Source of the DNA: Pseudomonas sp. MF4836
Lineage (GTDB): Bacteria; Pseudomonadota; Gammaproteobacteria; Pseudomonadales; Pseudomonadaceae
Reading direction: 5' to 3'
Assembly (NCBI RefSeq): GCF_002018875.1
Contig: NZ_MVOL01000004.1
Coordinates: 62,001-126,000 of the forward strand
DNA: 64,000 nt
The stretch's first letter is position 1, and each line of letters begins with the position of its first letter. The position numbers were made by a program, and so were the translations under genes. This document shows positions 49,165 to 60,194 of this stretch, piece after piece. Below the pieces are notes generated by a model. The model did not search any database, was not told the DNA's origin, and worked only from the letters and a program-made list of their open reading frames with translations.

Positions 49165-49671
49165 ATGGCCATTTTAAACATCCTCGAATTCCCCGATTCG
49201 CGCCTGCGCACTATCGCCAAACCGGTGGACGTAGTGGACGACGAAGTGCGTCAGTTGGTCGACGACATGTTTGAAACAATGTATGAAGCGCCCGGTATCG
49301 GCCTGGCCGCGACTCAAGTCAACGTACACAAGCGCATCGTGGTCATGGACCTCTCCGAAGACCGCAGCGAACCTCGGGTGTTCATCAACCCCGAGTTCGA
49401 AGTCCTCACCGACGAGATGGAGCAGTACCAGGAAGGCTGCCTGTCGGTGCCGGGTTTCTACGAAAACGTCGATCGCCCGCAACGCGTCAAGATCAAGGCC
49501 CTGGACCGCGACGGCAAGCCGTATGAGCTGATCGCCGAAGGCCTGCTCGCGGTTTGCATCCAGCATGAATGCGACCACCTCAACGGCAAGTTGTTCGTTG
49601 ACTACCTGTCCACGCTCAAACGTGACCGGATCAAGAAGAAGCTGGAAAAACAGCATCGCCAGAACGCTTGA
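49165..49671 (+). CDS. def: Peptide deformylase
   Basis: Removes the N-formyl group from new proteins. The 168-residue enzyme has all three family motifs: GIGLAATQV (44-52), EGCLSVP (metal ligand C92) and QHECDHLNG (H134 and H138 ligands, E135 catalytic). It is the first gene of the def-fmt-rsmB-trkA series. Confidence 0.96.
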   Translation: MAILNILEFPDSRLRTIAKPVDVVDDEVRQLVDDMFETMYEAPGIGLAATQVNVHKRIVVMDLSEDRSEPRVFINPEFEVLTDEMEQYQEGCLSVPGFYENVDRPQRVKIKALDRDGKPYELIAEGLLAVCIQHECDHLNGKLFVDYLSTLKRDRIKKKLEKQHRQNA

Positions 49672-49683
49672 TGCCCTTCTTCC

Positions 49684-49714
49684 AAAGGCTTGCAGCAGCA
49701 AGCCTTTTTCTTTT
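49684..49714 (+). terminator. Intrinsic terminator-like hairpin between def and fmt
   Basis: The stem AAAGGCTTGC / GCAAGCCTTT with a four-base loop is followed by T-rich sequence. It lies inside what is otherwise a same-strand gene series, so it may attenuate def readthrough into fmt. Confidence 0.75.
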
Positions 49715-49740
49715 CCGCATGTTTACCACCGAGAATTCCC

Positions 49741-50700
49741 ATGACTGAGCCACTGCGCATCGTCTTTGCCGGCACCCCGGAATTTGCCGCCGAACACCTC
49801 AAGGCCCTGCTCGAAAGCCCGTACGAGATCGTTGCGGTCTACACCCAGCCGGACCGCCCGGCGGGGCGCGGGCAAAAACTGATGCCGAGCCCGGTCAAGC
49901 AGCTGGCCCTGGAACACGACATCGTGGTGCTGCAACCGCCGACCCTGCGTGCTCCCGAAGCCCAGGCCGAATTGGCGGCGCTCAAGCCCGACCTGATGGT
50001 GGTGGTGGCTTACGGCCTGATCCTGCCGCAGGTGGTGCTGGATATTCCGCGCCTGGGCTGCATCAACAGCCACGCTTCGCTGCTGCCACGCTGGCGTGGT
50101 GCGGCGCCGATCCAGCGCGCGGTGCAAGCCGGCGACGCGATGAGCGGCGTGACCGTGATGCGCATGGAAGCCGGCCTGGACACCGGGCCGATGCTGCTCA
50201 AGGTCAGCACCCCGATCACCGCCGAAGACACCGGTGGCAGCCTGCACGACCGCCTGGCGCACATGGGCCCACCGGCCGTGGTGCAGGCCATCGCCGGCCT
50301 GGCTGCCGGCACCTTGCACGGCGAAGTGCAGGACGACACGCTCGCCACCTACGCCCACAAGCTGAACAAGGACGAGGCGCGTATCGACTGGAGCCGCCCG
50401 GCCGTTGAGCTGGAGCGCCTGGTGCGCGCCTTCAACCCGTGGCCGATCTGCCACAGCAGCTTGAATGGCGAAGCCTTGAAAGTCCTGGCCGCGCAACTGG
50501 CTGAAGGCCAGGGCGCACCGGGTGAAATCCTCGGCGCCAGCAAGGACGGCCTGATCGTCGCCTGCGGTGAACAGGCGCTGTGCCTGACCCGCCTGCAATT
50601 GCCCGGCGGCAAGGCCCTCAGCTTCAGTGACCTGTTCAACAGCCGCCGCGAGAAATTCGCCATCGGCACGCTCCTCGGTCAAACGGTAGACGCCCAATGA
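49741..50700 (+). CDS. fmt: Methionyl-tRNA formyltransferase
   Basis: Formylates initiator methionyl-tRNA. The 319-residue protein has [15 protein letters not shown] at the N-terminus and the folate-site pattern [22 protein letters not shown]-terminal OB-like domain follows. Its stop overlaps the rsmB start by four bases. Confidence 0.96.
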   Translation: MTEPLRIVFAGTPEFAAEHLKALLESPYEIVAVYTQPDRPAGRGQKLMPSPVKQLALEHDIVVLQPPTLRAPEAQAELAALKPDLMVVVAYGLILPQVVLDIPRLGCINSHASLLPRWRGAAPIQRAVQAGDAMSGVTVMRMEAGLDTGPMLLKVSTPITAEDTGGSLHDRLAHMGPPAVVQAIAGLAAGTLHGEVQDDTLATYAHKLNKDEARIDWSRPAVELERLVRAFNPWPICHSSLNGEALKVLAAQLAEGQGAPGEILGASKDGLIVACGEQALCLTRLQLPGGKALSFSDLFNSRREKFAIGTLLGQTVDAQ

Positions 50701-52022
50701 ACCCGCGTCTGGCCGCCGCCAAGGCCCTGGCAGCCGTACTCAACGGCAAGGCATCGCTCAACAGCTCGCTGCCGACCCAGCTGGACAAGGTCGAAGACCG
50801 CGATCGCGGCTTTACCCAGGACCTGGCCTTCGGCACTGCGCGCTGGCAGCCACGGCTGTCGGCACTGGCGGCCAAACTGCTGCAGAAGCCGTTCAAGGCA
50901 GCCGATGCCGATGTCGAGGCCCTGCTGCTGGTCGGTCTCTACCAACTGCTCTACACCCGGGTTCCACCCCACGCCGCCATCGGCGAAACCGTGGGTTGCG
51001 CCGACAAGCTGAAAAAACCCTGGGCCAAGGCCCTGCTCAATGCCGTGCTGCGCCGCGCCCAGCGTGAAAGCGAAACGCTGCTGGCCGAGCTGGAACATGA
51101 CCCGGTGGTGCGCACAGCCCACCCGCGCTGGCTGCAAAAGTCGCTCAAGGCGTTCTGGCCCGAGCAGTGGGAAGCCATCTGCGCGGCGAATAACGCGCAC
51201 CCGCCGATGATCCTGCGGGTCAACCGCCGTCACCATTCCCGTGATGCCTACCTCGGGCTGCTGAGCGCCGCCGGTGTGGCGGCCACGCCTTGCGTGTACA
51301 GCCAGGATGGCATCGTCCTCGACGCCGCCGCCGATGTGCGCGGCCTGCCGGGCTTTGCCGAAGGCTGGATCAGCGTGCAGGACGAAGCCGCGCAACTGGC
51401 CGCCGACCTGCTGGACCTGGCCCCCGGCCAACGGGTGCTGGACGCCTGCTGCGCACCGGGCGGCAAGACCTGCCACATCCTTGAAGTCGAGCCCAAGCTG
51501 GCCGGCGTGGTCGCCGTCGACCTGGAAGCCAAGCGCCTGGTGCGCGTGCGGGAAAACCTCGAACGCCTGGGGCTGGCCGCCGAACTGATCGCCGCCGATG
51601 GCCGCGACACCCAGGCCTGGTGGGACGGCAAGCCGTTCCAGCGGATCCTGCTGGACGCGCCATGCTCGGCCACCGGGGTCATCCGCCGCCATCCGGACAT
51701 CAAACTCACCCGCCAAGCCGACGACATCGCCGCCCTCGCACAGCTGCAAGGCGAGCTGCTGGACGCGCTGTGGCCAACCCTCGACGTCGGCGGGATCCTG
51801 CTCTACGCCACCTGCTCGACCCTGCCCACCGAGAACACCGCAGTGATCGAAGCGTTCCTGGGGCGCACCCCGGGAGCTCGCGAATTGGACATCGCCGGGC
51901 AAAACGGGCAGCCTGCGGCCGGCTTGAAGCAACCCCATGGTCGCCAGTTGCTGGCTCAGCAAGGCGGCCATGACGGGTTCTACTACGCCAAGCTGATCAA
52001 GATCGCCGCCGCGCGCGGTTAA
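50697..52022 (+). CDS. rsmB: 16S rRNA (cytosine-967-C5)-methyltransferase
   Basis: The 441-residue enzyme has an N-terminal NusB-like RNA-binding domain (about 1-140) and a C-terminal SAM methyltransferase. The SAM loop is [12 protein letters not shown] (about 248-259). The two catalytic cysteines are in DAPCSATG (about 322) and YATCSTLP (about 372). Start codon overlap with fmt implies coupled translation. Confidence 0.95.
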   Translation: MNPRLAAAKALAAVLNGKASLNSSLPTQLDKVEDRDRGFTQDLAFGTARWQPRLSALAAKLLQKPFKAADADVEALLLVGLYQLLYTRVPPHAAIGETVGCADKLKKPWAKALLNAVLRRAQRESETLLAELEHDPVVRTAHPRWLQKSLKAFWPEQWEAICAANNAHPPMILRVNRRHHSRDAYLGLLSAAGVAATPCVYSQDGIVLDAAADVRGLPGFAEGWISVQDEAAQLAADLLDLAPGQRVLDACCAPGGKTCHILEVEPKLAGVVAVDLEAKRLVRVRENLERLGLAAELIAADGRDTQAWWDGKPFQRILLDAPCSATGVIRRHPDIKLTRQADDIAALAQLQGELLDALWPTLDVGGILLYATCSTLPTENTAVIEAFLGRTPGARELDIAGQNGQPAAGLKQPHGRQLLAQQGGHDGFYYAKLIKIAAARG

Positions 52023-52044
52023 CCGGGTTTAAGGGAGTGACTGG

Positions 52045-53418
52045 ATGAAGATCATCATCCTCGGCGCAGGGCAGGTGGGTGGCACCCTGGCGGAACACTT
52101 GGCCAGCGAAGCCAACGACATCACCGTGGTCGACACCGACGGCGAACGCCTGCGGGACCTCGGCGACCGCCTGGACATCCGCACCGTGCAGGGCCGCGCC
52201 TCGTTCCCGACGGTGCTGCGCCAGGCCGGTGCCGACGACGCCGACATGCTGGTGGCGGTGACCAACAGCGACGAGACCAACATGGTCGCCTGCCAGGTCG
52301 CCCACACCCTGTTCCACACCCCGACCAAGATCGCCCGGGTGCGCGAAGCCGCGTACCTGACCCGCGCCGGCCTGTTCGACAACGACGCGATCCCGGTGGA
52401 CGTGCTGATCAGCCCCGAGCAGGTGGTGACCAACTACATCAAGCGCCTGATCGAACACCCCGGCGCGCTGCAAGTGATCGACTTCGCCGAAGGCAAGGCG
52501 CAGCTGGTGGCGGTCAAGGCCTACTACGGCGGCCCGCTGGTGGGCCAGCAACTGCGCCAGTTGCGTGAGCACATGCCCAACGTCGATACCCGGGTGGCGG
52601 CGATCTTCCGTCGTGACCGGCCGATCATGCCCAAGGGCGATACGGTGATCGAAGCCGACGACGAGGTGTTCTTCATTGCCGCCAAGGCCCACATCCGAGC
52701 GGTGATGAGCGAGATGCGCCGCCTTGATGAAACCTACAAGCGCATCGTCATCGCCGGTGGCGGGCAGATCGGCGAGCGTCTGGCCGAGGCCATCGAAAGC
52801 CGCTACCAGGTGAAGATCATCGAGATGAACCCGGCGCGCTGCCGCTACCTCTCGGACACCCTGGACAGCACCGTGGTGCTGCAGGGCAGCGCCTCGGACC
52901 GCGACCTGCTGCTGGAAGAGAACATCGCCGACGCCGACATCTTCCTGGCCCTGACCAACGACGACGAAGCCAACATCATGTCGTCGCTGCTGGCCAAGCG
53001 CCTGGGGGCGAAGAAGGTCATGACCATCATCAACAACCCGGCCTACGTCGACCTGATCCAGGGCGGCGATATCGACATCGCCATCAGCCCGCAGTTGGCC
53101 ACCATCGGCACCCTGCTGGCCCACGTGCGCCGCGGCGATATCGTCAGCGTGCACTCCCTGCGCCGGGGCGCGGCAGAGGCGATCGAGGCCATCGCCCATG
53201 GTGACGCCAAGTCGAGCAAGGTGATCGGGCGCGCCATCGAGAACATCGGCCTGCCGCCGGGCACCACCATCGGCGCGATCATTCGCGATGAAGAAGTGCT
53301 GATCGCCCACGATGACACCGTGATCGAGGCCGGCGATCACGTGATCCTGTTCCTTGTGGATAAAAAGCACATCCGCGACGTGGAAAAACTGTTCCACGTC
53401 GGCCTGAGCTTCTTCTAA
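52045..53418 (+). CDS. trkA: Trk potassium uptake regulator TrkA
   Basis: Cytosolic NAD-binding gating subunit of the Trk potassium transporter. The 457-residue protein is a tandem of two RCK units. The Rossmann loops are GAGQVGG (7-13) and GGGQIGE (about 236-242), each followed by an RCK-C domain. An AAGGGAG site precedes the ATG. A DnaA box lies near the 3' end (53355-53363). Confidence 0.95.
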   Translation: MKIIILGAGQVGGTLAEHLASEANDITVVDTDGERLRDLGDRLDIRTVQGRASFPTVLRQAGADDADMLVAVTNSDETNMVACQVAHTLFHTPTKIARVREAAYLTRAGLFDNDAIPVDVLISPEQVVTNYIKRLIEHPGALQVIDFAEGKAQLVAVKAYYGGPLVGQQLRQLREHMPNVDTRVAAIFRRDRPIMPKGDTVIEADDEVFFIAAKAHIRAVMSEMRRLDETYKRIVIAGGGQIGERLAEAIESRYQVKIIEMNPARCRYLSDTLDSTVVLQGSASDRDLLLEENIADADIFLALTNDDEANIMSSLLAKRLGAKKVMTIINNPAYVDLIQGGDIDIAISPQLATIGTLLAHVRRGDIVSVHSLRRGAAEAIEAIAHGDAKSSKVIGRAIENIGLPPGTTIGAIIRDEEVLIAHDDTVIEAGDHVILFLVDKKHIRDVEKLFHVGLSFF

Positions 53419-53517
53419 CCCCTCGCGCTCGCCTGTGGCGGCTGCCCCAGGCTCGAGCGCGTTGCCACAGCCGCTGTGCTTCTTGCACAACCAAAACTAT
53501 CCACAGGACACAAGACC

Positions 53518-53835
53518 ATGCTGGATTCCCTGGAAAAAATGCTCGCCAAGGGTGTGGATAACGCCCTGTTGCGCTTCGGCCTGGGCAAGGGCTACCTGGA
53601 CCTCGGTGAGCCCGCCAAAGCCGCCGAGCACCTGCAACGCTGCGTGACCTTCGACCCCAAGTACTCGGCCGCGTGGAAGCTCCTGGGCAAGGCCTTCCAG
53701 GCCAAGGCCGACTATCCGGCCGCACGCCAGGCCTGGGAACAGGGCTTGGAAGCCGCCCGCGCTCATGGCGACAAGCAGGCAGAAAAGGAAATGACCGTCT
53801 TCCTCAAAAAGCTCGAGCGCCACTCCCAACCGTAA
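53518..53835 (+). CDS. Small tetratricopeptide-repeat protein
   Basis: A 105-residue soluble protein made of TPR-type helices (LRFGLGKGYLDLGEPAKAAEHL, SAAWKLLGKAFQAKADYPAA). AGGA lies about 8-10 bases before the ATG. The next gene is convergent. Function is unknown, presumably protein-protein contacts. A DnaA box lies in its first codons (53553-53561). Confidence 0.82.
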   Translation: MLDSLEKMLAKGVDNALLRFGLGKGYLDLGEPAKAAEHLQRCVTFDPKYSAAWKLLGKAFQAKADYPAARQAWEQGLEAARAHGDKQAEKEMTVFLKKLERHSQP

Positions 53836-53897
53836 ATCCCCCCGACCGTCCCAACCCGTGCCTCGGCGGCTACAGGGTTGAGGGGCGGTTGGAGGGT

Positions 53898-54137
53898 TCA
53901 GAGATAGCGCAGCGCAATGCCTTGCGCGTCGACCTGCACCACTTCCATGCGCACTCGCGGCGCAATGACCGGCAAACCCTGGACCTGTCCATAGACCACC
54001 GCGCCCTTGGGCAGGGCGGCCAGGATCGGGTTTTGTACATACACGCCGCTGGACGACAGGTTGCGCGTCTGCTCCAAGCACTCGCCGAAGCTCTCGTGCT
54101 GGATGGTGATGCGGAAGGATTTACGCTGATCGGACAT
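53898..54137 (-). CDS. PilZ domain protein (c-di-GMP binding)
   Basis: A 79-residue single-domain PilZ protein. Both c-di-GMP motifs are present: RKSFR (RxxxR, 5-9) and NLSSSG (NxSxxG, 26-31). It should therefore bind c-di-GMP. It lies downstream of htrB on the same strand, separated by a DnaA-box palindrome. Confidence 0.9.
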   Translation of the reverse strand: MSDQRKSFRITIQHESFGECLEQTRNLSSSGVYVQNPILAALPKGAVVYGQVQGLPVIAPRVRMEVVQVDAQGIALRYL

Positions 54138-54160
54138 CTGTTGCGCCCTTGCTCGTCAGG

Positions 54161-54192
54161 TGTGGATAACTTCAGGCATGAAGTTATCCACA
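54161..54192. repeat. Palindrome built from two DnaA boxes
   Basis: TGTGGATAACTTC (54161-54173) and GAAGTTATCCACA (54180-54192) are exact reverse complements with a 6-base loop. Each arm contains a perfect DnaA box (TTATCCACA in opposite directions). It lies in the 72-bp gap between htrB and the PilZ gene and lacks a T-run. Confidence 0.85.
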
Positions 54193-54209
54193 GATCATGC
54201 CAGCTCTTG

Positions 54210-55097
54210 TCAGTACCAGCGCTCTTCGCCGGGCGGACGTTTCTTGAAGCGTTTCATGCTCCACATGTACTGGCTCGGATACGCCGCCACATAGCGCTCG
54301 ACCACCTTGCTCATGGCCGCGCAGGACACCTGGGTATCGGTGCTGTACATCGCTTCGGGTGCCGCTTCGAGGATCACCTTGTAGCCTGAACCGTCAGGCA
54401 GGCGCAGGGCGTGCAGGAATACACCCACCGCCTTGCCCCCGGCCAGCATGTTCGGCACGAACTTGCTGGTGAGCGCCTGGGTGGCGAAGAAGGGCACGAA
54501 GATCCCGGCGGATTCGGCCGGTTCCGGGTCGGCGGGAATCCCCACTGCCCCCCCTTTGCGCACTTCCTTGATGACACTGAGGATGCCTTCCTTGGTGGAC
54601 GCGGCAACGCGATTGCCCAACTGCACCCGCTGTTTGCGCAGCAGATCATCCACCGCCTTGAGCTTGGGCGGACGGTAGAAAATGATCGGTTTGCACTGGT
54701 TGCAATAGAAGTGGTTGAGCACCTCCCAGTTGCCCAGGTGGCTGGTGATGCCGACCACGCCCTTGCCCGACGCCAGAGCCTCTTTCAGCACCTCCAGGCC
54801 CTGGACTTCACGCACCAGGTCGATGGAGCGCTGGGCCGGCCAGATCCAGGCGCAGGCGCTTTCGGTCAGGGACTTGCCGATGTCTTTCAGGCTCTGTCCC
54901 ACCAAACGCTCGCGTTCGGCGGCGTCCATTTCGGGGAAGCACTTGGCCAGGTTGATCCGCACCACATCGCGGGAACGGTTGGGGGTTTTCCACATGATCC
55001 AGCCAATGGCCGAACCGACGGCCTGCACTGCGCGCCACGGCAGCAGGGCAAACAACCGCAGAGCGCCCACCAGCAGGGCGCCTTTGAACTTATCCAC
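54210..55097 (-). CDS. htrB: Lipid A biosynthesis acyltransferase
   Basis: Adds a secondary acyl chain to lipid A. The 295-residue protein has an N-terminal membrane anchor (about 6-25) and the HX4E catalytic motif SHLGNWE (about 118-124). The start is a GTG with AGGAG upstream, and this start codon lies within a perfect DnaA box (55090-55098). The acyl chain length cannot be told from sequence; lpxL is an equivalent name. Confidence 0.92.
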   Translation of the reverse strand: MDKFKGALLVGALRLFALLPWRAVQAVGSAIGWIMWKTPNRSRDVVRINLAKCFPEMDAAERERLVGQSLKDIGKSLTESACAWIWPAQRSIDLVREVQGLEVLKEALASGKGVVGITSHLGNWEVLNHFYCNQCKPIIFYRPPKLKAVDDLLRKQRVQLGNRVAASTKEGILSVIKEVRKGGAVGIPADPEPAESAGIFVPFFATQALTSKFVPNMLAGGKAVGVFLHALRLPDGSGYKVILEAAPEAMYSTDTQVSCAAMSKVVERYVAAYPSQYMWSMKRFKKRPPGEERWY

Positions 55098-55139
55098 AAG
55101 TGACTCCTGAGCTGTTGGTCATGACCTAGTCGCAGCCGG

Positions 55140-55703
55140 CTATTCTAACCGCGCGTTGGCGAGGAAGGCGTAGCGATCACAGTCACGGGTGTGATCCATG
55201 ACCATGCCCGAGGCCTGCATCAAGGCATAACAGATGGTCGGTCCGACGAACGTGAAGCCGGCTTTCTGCAGGCCCTTGCTCATTGCCTGGGCCTCGGGCG
55301 TGACCGCCGGCACTTCACTGCGGTCCTTGAAATGATTGACTTTGGGCACCCCGCCGACAAACGACCAGAGCAGCCCCACCGGGTCTTCCAGCTCCAGCCA
55401 GGCCTGGGCATTGCGCCGGGCGGCGTTGAGTTTGAGGCGGTTGCGGATGATCCCGGGGTCGAGCATCAGCTCGTCGATTTCGGCATCGCTCATCTGCGCC
55501 ACCCGCTGCACATCGAAGCCGAACAGCACCTGGCGATAGCGCTCGCGCTTCTTCAAAACGGTGATCCATGACAGCCCGGCCTGGAACCCTTCGAGCAATA
55601 ACAACTCGAACAAGCGCTGCGCATCGCGTAGCGGCACGCCCCACTCCTGATCGTGATAAGCCATGTACAGCGGATCATCGGAACACCAAAAGCAGCGTGG
55701 CAT
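55140..55703 (-). CDS. tag: 3-methyladenine-DNA glycosylase I
   Basis: Removes alkylated adenine from DNA. The 187-residue enzyme has the zinc site seen in E. coli Tag: C4 and H17 near the N-terminus (CFWC, AYHDQEWG) and HTRDC near the C-terminus. The ATG at 55703 has GGAG 5 bases upstream. It is divergent from glyQ. Confidence 0.95.
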   Translation of the reverse strand: MPRCFWCSDDPLYMAYHDQEWGVPLRDAQRLFELLLLEGFQAGLSWITVLKKRERYRQVLFGFDVQRVAQMSDAEIDELMLDPGIIRNRLKLNAARRNAQAWLELEDPVGLLWSFVGGVPKVNHFKDRSEVPAVTPEAQAMSKGLQKAGFTFVGPTICYALMQASGMVMDHTRDCDRYAFLANARLE

Positions 55704-55784
55704 AAGGCTCCAGGGGGCGTGCGCACGACCGAATCGGGTATACTCCCGCTCCTTAAATCGCAGCCCAAGTAACAGGTGAATTTC

Positions 55785-56738
55785 GTGAGCCAGCCTACGC
55801 CAGCCGTGCGTACCTTCCAAGACTTGATCCTCGCCCTCCAGCAATACTGGGCCGAGCAAGGTTGTGTGGTACTTCAGCCCTACGATATGGAAGTAGGCGC
55901 CGGCACTTTCCACACCGCCACCTTCCTGCGGGCTATCGGCCCGGAAACCTGGAACGCCGCTTATGTGCAGCCCAGTCGTCGCCCGACTGACGGCCGCTAC
56001 GGCGAAAACCCCAACCGCTTGCAGCACTACTACCAGTTCCAGGTGGTATTGAAGCCCAACCCGGACAACTTCCAGGAGCTGTACCTGGGTTCGTTGAAGC
56101 ACGTGGGCCTCGACCCGCTGGTGCACGACATCCGTTTCGTCGAAGACAACTGGGAATCGCCGACCCTCGGCGCCTGGGGTCTGGGCTGGGAAGTCTGGCT
56201 CAACGGCATGGAAGTCACCCAGTTCACCTACTTCCAGCAAGCTGGCGGCATCGAGTGCTACCCGGTCACCGGCGAAATCACCTACGGCCTGGAACGCCTG
56301 GCCATGTACCTGCAGGGCGTGGACTCGGTGTACGACCTGGTGTGGGCCGACGGCCCGTTCGGCAAGGTCACCTATGGCGATGTGTTCCACCAGAACGAAG
56401 TGGAACAATCGACCTACAACTTCGAACACGCCAACGTCGAGAAGCTGTTCGAACTGTTCGACTTCTATGAAAGCGAAGCCAAGCGCCTGATCGAGCTGGA
56501 TCAGCCGCTGCCGTTGCCGAGCTACGAAATGGTGTTGAAGGCTTCCCATACCTTCAACCTGCTGGACGCCCGCCGTGCCATCTCGGTAACCGCGCGCCAG
56601 CAATACATTCTGCGAGTCCGCACCCTGGCGCGTTCCGTTGCGCAAGCCTACCTGCTGGCCCGTGCCAAGCTGGGCTTCCCGATGGCGACCCCGGACCTGC
56701 GTGACGAAGTGTTGGCTAAGCTGGAGGCGGCACAATGA
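55785..56738 (+). CDS. glyQ: Glycyl-tRNA synthetase alpha chain
   Basis: Catalytic subunit of the heterotetrameric enzyme. The 317-residue protein has [20 protein letters not shown], the class II motif [20 protein letters not shown] and [11 protein letters not shown]. The GTG at 55785 has an AGGTGA site 5 bases upstream; a GTG at 55776 does not. Its stop overlaps glyS. Confidence 0.96.
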   Translation: MSQPTPAVRTFQDLILALQQYWAEQGCVVLQPYDMEVGAGTFHTATFLRAIGPETWNAAYVQPSRRPTDGRYGENPNRLQHYYQFQVVLKPNPDNFQELYLGSLKHVGLDPLVHDIRFVEDNWESPTLGAWGLGWEVWLNGMEVTQFTYFQQAGGIECYPVTGEITYGLERLAMYLQGVDSVYDLVWADGPFGKVTYGDVFHQNEVEQSTYNFEHANVEKLFELFDFYESEAKRLIELDQPLPLPSYEMVLKASHTFNLLDARRAISVTARQQYILRVRTLARSVAQAYLLARAKLGFPMATPDLRDEVLAKLEAAQ

Positions 56739-58792
56739 GTGCGCAAGATTTCCTGGTTGAACTGGGCACTGAAGAACTGCCACCGAAGGCCCTGAATACC
56801 CTGGCCGAAGCCTTCCTGGCCGGCATCGAGAAAGGCCTGCAGGCCGCTGGCCTGGGCTTTGAAGCCAAACAGGTCTATGCCGCGCCACGGCGCCTGGCGG
56901 TCCTGATCACCGCGCTGGCCACCCAGCAGCCTGATCGCAGCATCAACCTCGACGGCCCGCCACGCCAGGCGGCGTTCGACGCGGAAGGCAACCCGACCCA
57001 GGCGGCCCTGGGCTTCGCCAAGAAATGCGGCGTCGAGCTCAGCGAAATCGACCAGAGCGGCCCGAAACTGCGCTACAGCCAGAGCATCAAGGGCAAGCCG
57101 ACCGCCAGCTTGCTGCCGACCATTGTCGAAGACTCGCTGAACGACCTGCCGATCCCCAAGCGCATGCGCTGGGGTGCCCGCAAGGAAGAGTTCGTGCGTC
57201 CGACCCAATGGCTGGTGATGCTGCTCGGTGACCAGGTCATCGATTGCACCATCCTGGCCCAGAAAGCCGGTCGTGAATCCCGTGGCCACCGTTTCCATCA
57301 CCCGGAAACCGTGCGTATCAGCTCGCCGGCCAGCTACCTCGACGACCTGCGCGCCGCCTACGTGCTGGCAGACGCCAATGAGCGTCGCACGCTGATCAGC
57401 AAGCGCACCGAAGAACTGGCGCGCCTGCAGGAAGGCACCGCCATCGTGCCGCCAGCCCTGCTCGATGAAGTGACCGCCCTGGTCGAATGGCCAGTACCGC
57501 TGGTGTGCTCGTTCGAGGAGCGCTTCCTCGACGTGCCGCAAGAAGCCCTGATCATCACCATGCAGGACAACCAGAAGTACTTCTGCCTGCTGGACGTCGA
57601 CGGCAAATTGCTGCCGCGCTTCATCACCGTGGCCAACATTGAAAGCAAGGACCCGCAGCAGATCATCGCCGGTAACGAGAAAGTCGTTCGTCCGCGCTTG
57701 ACCGATGCCGAGTTCTTCTTCAAGCAGGACAAAAAGCAGAAGCTCGAAGACTTCAACCTGCGCCTGCAGAACGTGGTCTTCCAGGAAAAACTCGGCAGCG
57801 TCTACGACAAGGCCGAGCGGGTTTCCAAGCTGGCCGCCTTCATCGCCCCACGCATCGGTGGCGACGCCCAGCGCGCGGCCCGTGCCGGCCTGCTGTCCAA
57901 GTGCGACCTGGCCACCGAAATGGTCGGCGAGTTCCCGGAGATGCAAGGCGTTGCCGGCTACTACTACGCCCTCAATGACGGCGAGCCGCAAGACGTTGCC
58001 CTGGCGCTGAACGAGCAGTACATGCCCCGTGGCGCCGGCGCGGCCGAACTGCCGAGCACCCTGACCGGTGCGGCGGTGGCCATTGCCGACAAGCTTGACA
58101 CCCTGGTGGGGATCTTCGGCATCGGCATGCTCCCGACCGGCAGCAAGGACCCCTATGCCTTGCGCCGTGCGGCCCTGGGCGTACTGCGTATCCTGATCGA
58201 CAAGAAGCTCGACCTGGACCTGACCGAAGCCGTGGCCTTCGCCGTCAACGCTTTCGGCAGCAAGATCAAGACCGCCGGCCTGGCCGACCAGGTGCTGGAA
58301 TTCGTCTTCGACCGCCTGCGTGCGCGTTATGAAGATGAAGGCGTGGACGTGGCCACCTACCTCTCGGTGCGTGCACTGAAGCCGGGCTCGGCGCTGGACT
58401 TCGACCAGCGCGTACAAGCCGTGCAGGCCTTCCGCAAACTGCCGGAAGCCGCCGCACTGGCCGCCGTGAACAAGCGCGTATCGAACCTGCTGAGCAAGGT
58501 CGAAGGCAACGTGCCGAGTACCGTGGAAGCCAAGTACTTCGACAACGCCAACGAGTTCTCCCTGTATTCGGCGATCCAGCAAGCGGATCAGGCGGTGCAG
58601 CCAATGGCCGCAGCGCGTCAGTACAGCGAGACCCTGGCCCGCCTGGCCGCCTTGCGCGAGCCGGTGGATGCGTTCTTCGAAGCGGTGATGGTCAACGCTG
58701 AAGACGCCAATGTACGGGCCAACCGCTATGCGCTGCTGGCGCGTCTGCGAGGCTTGTTCCTGGGCGTTGCCGACATCTCGCTGCTGGGCTGA
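56735..58792 (+). CDS. glyS: Glycyl-tRNA synthetase beta chain
   Basis: tRNA-binding subunit, 685 residues, starting [18 protein letters not shown], a signature of the family. It also contains the blocks KRMRWG and LVEWPVPL, and a C-terminal DALR-like domain. ATGA overlap with glyQ implies coupled synthesis of the two chains. Confidence 0.96.
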   Translation: MSAQDFLVELGTEELPPKALNTLAEAFLAGIEKGLQAAGLGFEAKQVYAAPRRLAVLITALATQQPDRSINLDGPPRQAAFDAEGNPTQAALGFAKKCGVELSEIDQSGPKLRYSQSIKGKPTASLLPTIVEDSLNDLPIPKRMRWGARKEEFVRPTQWLVMLLGDQVIDCTILAQKAGRESRGHRFHHPETVRISSPASYLDDLRAAYVLADANERRTLISKRTEELARLQEGTAIVPPALLDEVTALVEWPVPLVCSFEERFLDVPQEALIITMQDNQKYFCLLDVDGKLLPRFITVANIESKDPQQIIAGNEKVVRPRLTDAEFFFKQDKKQKLEDFNLRLQNVVFQEKLGSVYDKAERVSKLAAFIAPRIGGDAQRAARAGLLSKCDLATEMVGEFPEMQGVAGYYYALNDGEPQDVALALNEQYMPRGAGAAELPSTLTGAAVAIADKLDTLVGIFGIGMLPTGSKDPYALRRAALGVLRILIDKKLDLDLTEAVAFAVNAFGSKIKTAGLADQVLEFVFDRLRARYEDEGVDVATYLSVRALKPGSALDFDQRVQAVQAFRKLPEAAALAAVNKRVSNLLSKVEGNVPSTVEAKYFDNANEFSLYSAIQQADQAVQPMAAARQYSETLARLAALREPVDAFFEAVMVNAEDANVRANRYALLARLRGLFLGVADISLLG

Positions 58793-58802
58793 GGGGCTGC
58801 TG

Positions 58803-59336
58803 GTGAAACTGCTGATTCTCGATCGGGACGGGGTGATCAACTACGACTCCGACGCTTACATCAAGTCGGTGGAGGAGTGGCACCCACTCCCCGGATCGAT
58901 CGCGGCCATCGCGCAGTTGAGCAAGGCCGGCTGGACGGTAGCGGTCGCTACCAACCAGTCGGGCATCGCTCGCGGCTACTACGATATCGCCACCCTCGAC
59001 GCCATGCATGAGCGCCTGCGGGCGCTGGTGGCCGAGCAGGGTGGCGAGGTCGGGCTGATCGTCTACTGCCCACACGGTCCCGATGAGGGTTGCGCCTGTC
59101 GCAAACCCAAGCCGGGAATGCTGCACGCCATTGCCGAGCACTATCAGGTGCCCCTGACCGGTCTATGGTTTGTAGGCGACAGTCTCGGTGACCTGGAAGC
59201 GGCCAAGGCCGTCGACTCTCAGCCAGTTTTGGTAAAAACCGGGAAAGGCACAAAGACCCAGGGCTTGAACCTGCCGGTTGGCACCTTGATTTTTGACGAC
59301 CTGGCGGCTGTTGCCGCTGAACTTATCCACCACTAA
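58803..59336 (+). CDS. gmhB: D-glycero-beta-D-manno-heptose-1,7-bisphosphate 7-phosphatase
   Basis: HAD phosphatase of LPS heptose synthesis. The 177-residue protein has DRDG (D7, D9), VATNQSG, the zinc-loop cysteines in CPHGPDEGCACRKP, and VGDSLGDLEAA. The GTG at 58803 has a GAGG site 8 bases upstream. It lies 10 bases after glyS. Confidence 0.94.
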   Translation: MKLLILDRDGVINYDSDAYIKSVEEWHPLPGSIAAIAQLSKAGWTVAVATNQSGIARGYYDIATLDAMHERLRALVAEQGGEVGLIVYCPHGPDEGCACRKPKPGMLHAIAEHYQVPLTGLWFVGDSLGDLEAAKAVDSQPVLVKTGKGTKTQGLNLPVGTLIFDDLAAVAAELIHH

Positions 59337-59418
59337 AGCTCTTCTGAAATCCTGATCAAGGACTGTTCGGGGGTGCGCTTTTAATAGGCGGGCAGTGCCC
59401 GCAACGGTAAATGCCGCT

Positions 59419-60189
59419 ATGTCGATCGTGCAGGCCATCAGAACTTTTTTCTTTTACCTGCTGCTGGGCACCAGCTCGTTGCTGTGGTGTTCCCTGAGCT
59501 TTTTTATCGCGCCTTTTTTGCCGTTCAAGGCGCGCTACCGCTTTATCAACGTTTACTGGTGCCGCTGCGCGTTGTGGCTGACCAAGGTTTTTCTCGACAT
59601 CCGTTTTGAAGTCAAAGGCGCCGAAAACATCCCGGACCGCCCCTGCGTGATTCAGTCGAACCACCAGAGCACCTGGGAGACGTTCTTTCTCTCGGCGTAC
59701 TTCGAACCTCTGAGCCAGGTGCTCAAGCGCGAGTTACTGTTTGTGCCGTTCTTCGGCTGGGCCATGGCCATGCTGCGGCCGATCGCCATCGACCGCGACA
59801 ACCCCAAGGCCGCCTTGAAAGTGGTCGCCAAGAAGGGCGATGAACTGCTCAAGGACAACGTCTGGGTACTGATTTTCCCCGAGGGCACCCGGGTCCCCTA
59901 CGGTCAGATCGGCAAATTTTCCCGCAGTGGCAGCGCCCTGGCGGTGAATGCCAACTTGCCGGTCCTGCCGATTGCCCACAACGCGGGCAAGTTCTGGCCG
60001 AAGACCGGTTGGGCCAAGCGCTCCGGCACCATCACCGTGGTGATTGGCGAGCCGATGTATGCCGAAGGCTCGGGACCACGGGCCATTGCCACCCTGAACG
60101 ACCGGGTACAGGCCTGGAACGAACAGGCACAACGGGACATGGGTTCACTGCCGCCAGTGAGCGCCGAAGCGGAGTCGCTGGCGTCCTGA
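59419..60189 (+). CDS. plsC: 1-acyl-sn-glycerol-3-phosphate acyltransferase
   Basis: Makes phosphatidic acid. The 256-residue membrane-bound enzyme has an N-terminal helix (about 7-30), the NHQSTWE motif (the NHX4 block, with E in place of the usual D) and FPEGTR. The homologue in P. fluorescens F113 was described as HdtS, an enzyme with acyltransferase activity once linked to acyl-homoserine lactones. That equivalence is from memory and not decisive here. Confidence 0.92.
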   Translation: MSIVQAIRTFFFYLLLGTSSLLWCSLSFFIAPFLPFKARYRFINVYWCRCALWLTKVFLDIRFEVKGAENIPDRPCVIQSNHQSTWETFFLSAYFEPLSQVLKRELLFVPFFGWAMAMLRPIAIDRDNPKAALKVVAKKGDELLKDNVWVLIFPEGTRVPYGQIGKFSRSGSALAVNANLPVLPIAHNAGKFWPKTGWAKRSGTITVVIGEPMYAEGSGPRAIATLNDRVQAWNEQAQRDMGSLPPVSAEAESLAS

Positions 60190-60194
60190 GTATC

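Noticed and set aside
51997..53490. 497-codon minus-strand frame over trkA
   Set aside because: Antisense shadow of trkA, which has two clear nucleotide-binding loops.
56648..58840. 730-codon minus-strand frame over glyS
   Set aside because: It is antisense to glyS, which has full family motifs. The frame is Gln/His/Gly-rich with no recognisable domain.
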